Assembly (NCBI GenBank): GCA_027596945.1
Contig: JADGJH010000174.1
Location: 1 to 26,470, forward strand
Length of the DNA: 26,470 nucleotides
Direction: 5' to 3'
Origin: Physocladia obscura
Lineage: Eukaryota; Chytridiomycota; Chytridiomycetes; Chytridiales; Chytriomycetaceae
Part shown: one piece after another, positions 18,848 through 26,470 of the stretch
How positions within the stretch are numbered: the first letter of the stretch is position 1
How the letters are laid out: each line of letters opens with the position of its first letter
Notes under the pieces: model-generated
Database searches by the model: none
What the model saw: the letters and a program-made list of their open reading frames with translations, nothing else
Told to the model about the DNA's origin: nothing
Position numbers and translations under genes: made by a program

Positions 18848-21800
18848 ACTTCCGTTCACTGTCTTTTCAAAGTTGCAAATTTTTTTGAGCTGGAAAAAGT
18901 GGATGGTAAAGTAGTTCTCGGAACTTGCTCGTCATCGCGGATCGCAAACAACGCATTCCGGATAACTAATTAATGATTTGTTACAGTATCATAGCGCTGT
19001 CGTTGCTGCAAAAGCTACTGAGGCCGACACGGTAATTGACATCCCCAAATCAACCAATTACCATCTACCACCTGAACCAATTTAATACGATCGAAATCGC
19101 ACCATTCTGCATTACAGGTCTATATTGACAAGCTTAAGGCGAGCCTGGCTGACATGGCTGTTGTGAGTGTCTTGATTGGCCCACAGTCGTGAAAACCGAA
19201 ATGTAACTCAAAATTAGTCCAAAGACGCCGCCGTACGTTTAGAAAACTTTCTTCTCGCAGATCAAATCAGACAAAAGATGATTATTCTCGAGTCTCAACT
19301 CGGTTCAATGGAATATCAGTTCAATGCCGATATTATCATCAATTCAATCACTCATTGGCAGATTGAGCTTGCAAAATCGATGTCCACCCGACTCGATGAT
19401 GTAAAAGCTTTTGTTCGGGTAACTACTGCAGTGTAACCAATTTAAAAAATTCTTACAAAAAGCAATAATGATAACAGGACTGCTCAAATGGCACTTTTCC
19501 ACTCAAGGACCCTGCTCAATTAGCTTTCAACGACTTTGTTCAAGTAGTTCCTTCAAATTATTATGATTCGCTAGTCAAATCATTGCTGCTGATTATCCCA
19601 AATGATGTTGCTGGGGCCCAAAAATCACCTTTTGGTTGGGAACATTTCGCGCGTCGAATTCCTCAAATTCCTACTTTACATCCAGACAGTGTTGAATATT
19701 TGGTATTTTCAAAAAAAAAAAACTAACAAAATTTGAGCATTTAAATTTATAAAATCTCTCGCAGCGCTCTGGCTTGATTCTCGCAATTCTCGATGTTATT
19801 GTTAGAGTTTCGTCGCGCTTCAATGAATCAATGATCAAAAAAGACACGCATACACTCTTTGTGAAACACGCCTTTTCGTTCCTTAAAACTGCTTCCCTTA
19901 AACGACTTGCAATGGATCATGAAGCGAAAATGTTTGAAAAAATCACTGCACGCTGGGCTATTATCTTGGGAGACTTGTCAGTTGTCAAGTATGCAATTCT
20001 TTTCTTTTCTTTTTGCCAAATAGCCGTTCTCCTGATTTTTATTGCCTTTTCTTTTTCAGTTCAACGGAGATTTTGCGCCAAGTCTTTTCAGTTATCGATC
20101 TTACACAAAAGCAACGCACTCCCGACGAAATTGTTCTGATTTTATCCTCAGTACGATATATATTCACTCGCCCTTCCGCTGAAGAATCTCCAGAGGTCAT
20201 CAGACTTATTCGTGAATTAGTGAATCATTATGAAAAAACGAAAAAAGCTGTTGTTAAGTTGGCTGTAGTTCAATGCCTTGAAAAAATTGTCCAGCCGATA
20301 GATTTTACCAGCAGTGACCGCTTAGAGGCATGGGAATCTCAGCTGTTTCGAAAAGTAAGGTTTAATTACATCAAAACTATTTTTTAATTGTAACTTAAAA
20401 AAAAAAAAAAAAAAAGCTTGCCGAATTATATGATACGCTCACGAAATGGGGAAACACGTCTGAAGACATGAAAGCCGCAACTACTCGCGTTCGCGTTGCT
20501 ATTCTGGCAAATTCCACGTACGAATATTTCCAGCCAACAATGACAACTCTCCTTGTTGAACTTTTGTCGAAGCCAAAGCCAAAATCTTTTGTTTTTCATG
20601 CTATTCTTCAAATCTTGCGGGGAAGATTCTTTTTGGATACAAAAGATACTGCGTTAAGCAAACTTTTAGACACGTTTTCTCCTGTTGAGGCTTATGGTTA
20701 CATGCCAAGACCTGTAGGAGAAGAATCGCAGCAGACTGTAGCTGACAGAGTTCGATACATTTCTGAACAACTTTTTATCAAGAGAAAGGAACGCGTTCCA
20801 ACTGATTCTGTTGATATTGTTGTCGCTATTCTATTGCAAATGGCAGCACAAAGGTGGAGAATATTTATATTGAGTTAAATTTGACTTCTATTAATGATCT
20901 TTTTGAATACTTTCAAAAAAGTTTGGAAGTGACATTACAACTTCTCACTTACCTTATGACCAATAAATCAATTGAAAATGCGGAAAACTGCTACCTGGGC
21001 CTTCGGGCTGTGCGCACCATTATCGATCCCGATACTGGATTTCTCTCAAACGCTGTATGTAGTCGCAACGACCCACGTTTCCCAGAACTCATAAACGGTA
21101 TTCCATATGAATTTGACGGCCATTTGGTTGCCCTGTTACAATTTTGCGACACTGTCGCCGGAATATCTGTTCTTGGAATTTCTGGACGTTTAATTGAACC
21201 TGGACAGACTAAGAGCGACGATAGTGCAGCTGCAACGATTGCTGCTGTTACAAAAGCGGCCTCGGGTCGAGCGTCGGTGGGATCGGTGCTAAATGGAAAC
21301 AGTAGCATGTCTAATAAAATTGAGCAAATGTATGCACGGGGAGAAACTGATTTAATTGCCATGCTTTCCGAGTCAATGGAAACTATGAATATGCGGAATA
21401 GTATGAGTTTTACAGCGACTGACTCGTTCTGGAATGCAGGACCTGCTGCTGAAACGAAAAAAATTCTTGAGAAAGGTATTATATTGTTAATATTGAGGTA
21501 ATCTAAATAGTTTCTTTTTTTCGATATTCTTAGATTTGTCGAATGAAAAAATCGACGAACAGAATGTTATAGTTTTTGAGGCAATTTCAGATTGGTATGT
21601 GAAATGTGGGCAACCAAAATCGAACGTTAAGAAGTTTGCCTTTTCGTCAACTCTTGAAATCGGTACACCATCAATATCTCAGCCTGTTCCAATCGATAGA
21701 ATTGGGAAGGAGCGAATTGATTTGGTCGTTATCTTGCTGCTGTTTAAGGAAATTATTCGTATGCTTCCCTTTATTCCACAACCTGAACTAGTGTTTGGAA

Positions 21801-24800
21801 AACTGTTTACGGGGCCGTATCTTCTTCATTCACACCTGGAATTGGCTCAAGAAACTAGTATTTCTTTGGAGAAAACATTCGTAAAATATCCGGAGATGAG
21901 AATTGAGTTAGTTATCCGTGTTTATTAAGTACAACTTTGTGACACGACATTTTACTGATTTTTTGGCATAGGATTATAAAGGCTATTTTAGACTTGATCA
22001 AGCACACATCTTTGAGTGATATTTCTTATGCCACGATCATGCTTCATTTGACAGCATTAATTCGCCATTGGTCGAAAGATTACCAAGCACACTTGAAAAT
22101 ATTTGACCCAGACCAAATTACCAGACTTTCATGCAAACTGGATGCATGCTTGCTTATAATGATGGCCAGACCAAACCCACGTATTCGTCATGCTTCTCTT
22201 TCAGCACTCAGTGAATTCTATACCATATCACAGGCAGTTCTTCCCCATCCAAATGAACCAGGATTTTTGCCTCTTCAGGCTATTCTCGATCAGCGCGCGT
22301 CTTATTTGTCCAAAAATGCCATGTATGCTTTCATGGAGCGCGACCTCCTTGGCCACAAAATCACACCAAAAGTTATTGGACAAATTACGCTGCTCCCGTT
22401 GAGCACCATTGCTTCCAGTGATTACAGCTATGCATTCAAATTTTATCTTGGTGAACTTGCAAGACAGTTCAGTTTAAGTGGACGGCCAAAGGCATTACGA
22501 CATTGCGCAAAATTTTTGACTTCTTTGGCTGTGCCATATATGACAAGTGTGACAACTGTTGATAGTGAATTCGTCATAACATATTCAAATTATATGGTGC
22601 TAATGATGGCTTTGGCTGGGGTTCCGGTAAGTCATTCTTTTTTTTTTTTTTCTAATCTGTTTTAACAATATTTTTCAGCTTAAATCTGAGGATGGATACA
22701 CATTGGATTCTTACTCAGAAGCAGATCATTTGCTTTTTAACAATTTTAGACACTTTTTATCTCCGGTTCGATTTATTTATTTCCTTTTTTAATTTTAATT
22801 TTCTTGCATACATAGATTTTGAACTCAGAAAATACCTGGGAGATTCGAGCTATTGTGCAAGCTAGCTACTTCATTCATATTTCCCTTTACCAATTGTACG
22901 TGGTTCATCTCTGGCAATGGTACGCCGAAACTCGTCAAAATTCTATTGCAGAATTGAATCCCCGTATGATTGACAATATTTTATACGCGATTCGGTCATT
23001 GTCACAAAACCGAGACTTCGAAATTATTGCTCGAGAACCCAGTGTATTCCAGTCCAGTATCATTGAGATAATTGTTGATTTTATTCGAATGACGCAGATT
23101 ACACTTCAAAACCTGGACTTTCGCAGTGAAACAGGCATACTGAGAACAAAGCTGGCAATCAATTTCGCGTCCGTTTCTGCTCGTCTTGCATATTCAGTAT
23201 TCACCGCACAACGATTTATTCTCGATGAGCAAGATGTCTATATTGATGGCGTTTCGCGCCCCTCAATGTTCTTGGATATTACTTTTCCTGGACTAGGATG
23301 GGATCCGCAGCCGCGCCAAAGTGCGCTACTTCTCCTGAAAGACCTTACGACAGCTGTAGAGTCTTCAGTTGGGACCGATCTCACTGTGCCCAAGATGGCG
23401 CATTACCAACGGATCCTGATTGACAAGATTGGTGTTGCCACAGAAATGTTACTTGTTCTTGGAGATGTTTTTGACGGTGATGCTTTGCCTGCAGATTTGT
23501 TGCTATGGTTGAGTAAGTTACAGAGATCTGGATTTAACGTTTACCCACCTCCGTTGCTCTATAACTATGAAAACGCGCTTGGAACAGTGTTGGCATATTC
23601 ATATAGTCTTGCTGGAAATACTTCTGGCTTTTTGAGTGCTGTTTTTAATCAGGTTTGAATTGCTTTTTAGTTTTTTATGTTTTGATGTGGATTTTTTGCA
23701 GATTTTGCCGAGACCAATGTCTTCATTGTCTTTTGGAGGAAATTATGTTGAGTTTCAAGAAATAGATTTTGCTCTTGAGCCAATCACTGATACTGCGAAT
23801 CTTATCTTTCCTGAGAAAGATCATTTGACTTTGAAAAAGATTCGCCAAAACATTGGAAGTTTGACGTTTTGTGGTTTGACTTTTTTTTTTTGGGATATTT
23901 TTGTTCAAAAAAATTGATTTTAATTCTTAATTCAAATAAGGAATTTATAATCTGCTAAACGCTGATAAGACTGTGCGTTGTCGTGCGTTTAAGTTTTTGC
24001 GGGAAATATTCATAAAGTTTGGAGAGTCTCAAGAAACTGTCGAAGAATTGGACGGATACGCACCAAAAATGGTTATGCGAGCCGGTGAACCGTTGAAAAA
24101 AATTGCAATTAGGATTTCCCAACTAGCCTCGACATTTTTTTCTTTTGATGCACAATCATTCTTCTGGGAAGCCGTTCGATGTTCGCGTACTGCGACCAAA
24201 AATGAGCAAGAAATCCTGCTTGTATCCAGCCAGCAGATTATTCTTGAGGTGGTGTTGCCATGGGCGCGTTTTGTTAATTTTAGTGAAATCGACGAGGATT
24301 TAGTTTTCGCCGAGTTCTTTCGGTATTTAATGGATGCTACTTTTTATCGACCAAAATTTGTTGACGAAGTACGGGAAATTTGGACTTCGATCGCATCTGC
24401 TCCGGAATTTGGCAGTGGTAATTCTGAAGTTTTGACCGAAATGCTGCTTCATGTTCGTGGAAAACTGGGTCGGTACTGTGATGGGATTGAAACTCTTCTC
24501 CATCAGTTGTTCAAATTACATCATATTACTGTCACGGATTCTGCGATTTTTTATTTACAGTCTTGTTCGCTTCCTTGGGAGCAAGATCTTGAAAAAAATG
24601 CTGGAATTCGCCAAAAAATTAGGCCAATCGTCAAAGACTATGTATCTGTTCTCCATATTGCGCTCACGGGCTCACAGTATGATAATCTTTTGGAGTACGC
24701 AAATCTTACAAGTGCTTCTGTCGCATTAATGGGAGAATTGTTTATCCAAGATTTTTCTGTTTTGAGACAGTACTTGCCTGTTGCATTGAATTATTCACTT

Positions 24801-26470
24801 CTGTGTCTACCAACTCAGTTTAATGATCGTAATGGAGTCGTTGATTTGATTATGTCTTTGATTGATGGATATTGGGGTTCGCGTGGAATTGTTGGTGAAC
24901 AGGCAAGTAACTCCAAATTGATGCAAAAGCTTATCAGTCTGAAGCAATATATAACTGCACCGTATGAAATTGTGTGGAGTGATACAACTTCAGTTAGTGA
25001 TGAAGTGGGATTAGCAAGTAGTGGGATATCATCAACAAAAACAACAGCAAAGCAGTTCAATGTTCAGATTGAAGACTTTGTTCCGCTAATTTTAGGAATT
25101 TTTGAGATGGAATGTTCAACTCTTATTGTTGATGTTGCCGATGAAGTTATTTCCTGGGCGCAAGATCCCTATATGGTATTGAATTTTTATTGCATTGTAT
25201 GTCATCTAATTCAAACCCAAAGGATCCGGAAACTTCGGCTCGCGCATTAAACATTCTATCGATTCTCATAAAATCACACCCAGATGTACTTTCGGATTCC
25301 TTGGAAGCTTTTCCTTCACGTGTCGTTGACCAAGTATCGAATTTATTAGCAATGCAGCTTGAAGTGAAAAATCCCGATCTAACAATGATTAATGACTCCG
25401 GAAAGAAGCGCAAAATTAAATCATCTGAGCGGATTTTGCTGCGCCTTACTCATTTGCATGGGATTCTTATGGATTTATCTTCATACGATTTTGACGAGCG
25501 TTGTTTACTGTTTTGGGAATCTATTTGGTGAGTTTTATTTTAATCTTCCACTGATTTAATTTGATTTCTTTCCCGTGAATCTTCATATATGTGTATATAA
25601 TTCTTTATCAGTTTGTTAAAGCTTCCATGCGAACTGTTTCCCGAAATTTGGACCACTGCTGCACAAAACTGCCTTACATTCCTGAAACGAAGTGATTTGG
25701 AGCCGAGCCAACTTGCACACCATTTTGTGCCGGTGGAACAATTTGTAAAAGGAATACAACCAATTTTGATCAATTCTTTGTTTTCGAAAAATCAGCAGGC
25801 CCAGGAACAATCATTTGAATTGCTGGTTCTTGCATGGACTGTTCTTCCTGCGGAAATTGTTGATTCTGGCCCAACTGGATTATTTTACACGTGTTTATAT
25901 GTTATTGTTTGGATCTTTACGTTGTTAAGAAAGGACCCTGTGGCTGTTTTGAAAGAAGTTTGTCTTTTTTTTTCTTTTAATTTTATTTTACAAAGTTTTT
26001 ATAATCGTTATGTATCTTGATAAAATTGTCATTAGCAACCAATCTTAAAAGAGATTATTTCCGACTTTCAAAGAGTTCTTTCGAGTGCCGGTGCGCTTGA
26101 ATTTGCCGGCATGATAAAATCTTTGCAGGCAGCTTACGATATTGATGAAGACTCAGATGTAACGTTGATTGATCAACTAGTCGAAAAATGTACCGCCAAT
26201 GTGTCCCAAATATACTTTCCAAATTTCATTGCCAATGCAGTCGAGTTTTGCACATACTTTATCCAATTTGGTCCCCCGCATGCTGCGACAAGTTTGAAAA
26301 TGCTACAAGTTTTTTGGTCCCTTGCCCAGCGATCTCCGAGCTATATTGGAACATTCAAGTCGTTGATTAGGAAACTTGCCTTTTTTGGAGACCGCAAAGA
26401 AATTGACGAACTCTTTTCATTTATTTTGTCAGAAAATGAAGATTCTGAGGATCCCATTAAAGGTTTAATC
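18845..26470 (+). CDS. FRY: Furry/TAO3/MOR2-family scaffold of NDR kinase signalling (3'-truncated by window)
   Basis: Eighteen exons: 18845-18910, 18987-19031, 19118-19162, 19218-19418, 19478-19702, 19765-19988, 20060-20354, 20417-20853, 20922-21475, 21534-21906, 21972-22626, 22679-22765, 22816-23652, 23702-23858, 23941-25175, 25223-25527, 25612-25957 and 26036-26470. They join in phase to 2174 codons, still open at the edge. Fungal furry proteins scaffold NDR/LATS kinases (Cbk1, Orb6) at growth sites and control polarity and cell separation. Long HEAT-like helical repeats run throughout. Recognisable pieces are the SSVRYIFTRP...VIRLIRELVNHY region (MKYLRIKMYP in animals), LLQMAAQ just before an exon end (FIQFIAQ), and CYLGLRAV (MNIGLRAF). 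The N-terminus, including two 45-nt exons and a coiled-coil-like segment, is the least certain part. No transcript evidence supports the boundaries, but every junction keeps phase. Confidence 0.87.
20396..20415 (+). repeat. Poly(A) run at a 3' splice site in the FRY-like gene
   Basis: A run of about 19 A residues ends directly at the AG of the intron before the exon starting at 20417. No polypyrimidine tract is present next to this acceptor; a T-rich stretch with CTTAA lies just upstream. The following exon reads LAELYDTLTKW in the expected phase. Confidence 0.75.

Overview
The window is nuclear DNA from a compact, intron-rich eukaryotic genome. I infer an early-diverging (chytrid-like) fungus. 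The genes carry about 50 short introns (42-147 nt, most 45-85 nt), confirmed here by protein homology and reading phase. Spacers are very short. An oligopeptide-transporter (OPT) relic sits beside KDM3, CACTIN, FRY and ING homologues; OPT genes are absent from animals, and CACTIN is missing from budding yeast. The fungal assignment is inference; no rRNA or tRNA gene was seen.

Layout, left to right. Minus strand: the 5' end of an ABCC/MRP-type ABC transporter (1-157, cut by the window edge); SUA5 threonylcarbamoyl-AMP synthase (648-2204); a TBC-domain Rab GAP (3083-5791, 6 exons); a DUF3429/TMEM69-like membrane protein (5801-6538, 2 exons) that ends 9 bp before the TBC start codon; and an ING-family PHD protein (6611-8903, 7 exons). 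Plus strand: a KDM3-type JmjC histone demethylase (9365-11941, 5 exons), head-to-head with ING. Minus: mitochondrial-type tyrosyl-tRNA synthetase (12010-13685, 6 exons), tail-to-tail with KDM3. Plus: CACTIN splicing cofactor (13714-15868, 4 exons), starting 28 bp from the synthetase start codon. Minus: a decayed OPT transporter (about 15955-16800) and the zinc-chaperone GTPase ZNG1/CBWD (17005-18846, 10 exons). Plus: a furry/TAO3/MOR2 scaffold (18845 to beyond 26470, 18 exons seen), whose apparent ATG shares the palindrome CATG with the ZNG1 ATG.

The genes are mostly unrelated housekeeping or signalling genes, not a pathway cluster. Two serve protein synthesis (SUA5, tyrosyl-tRNA synthetase) and two are chromatin genes in one divergent pair (ING and KDM3). 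The strongest signals beyond gene content are the compact architecture (three start-to-start or stop-to-start junctions of 0-28 bp), relaxed 5' splice sites (17 of 50 inferred introns begin GTT), A-rich 3' splice sites, and the OPT pseudogene. I found no convincing novel multi-gene system; exon boundaries are homology- and phase-guided inferences without transcript data.
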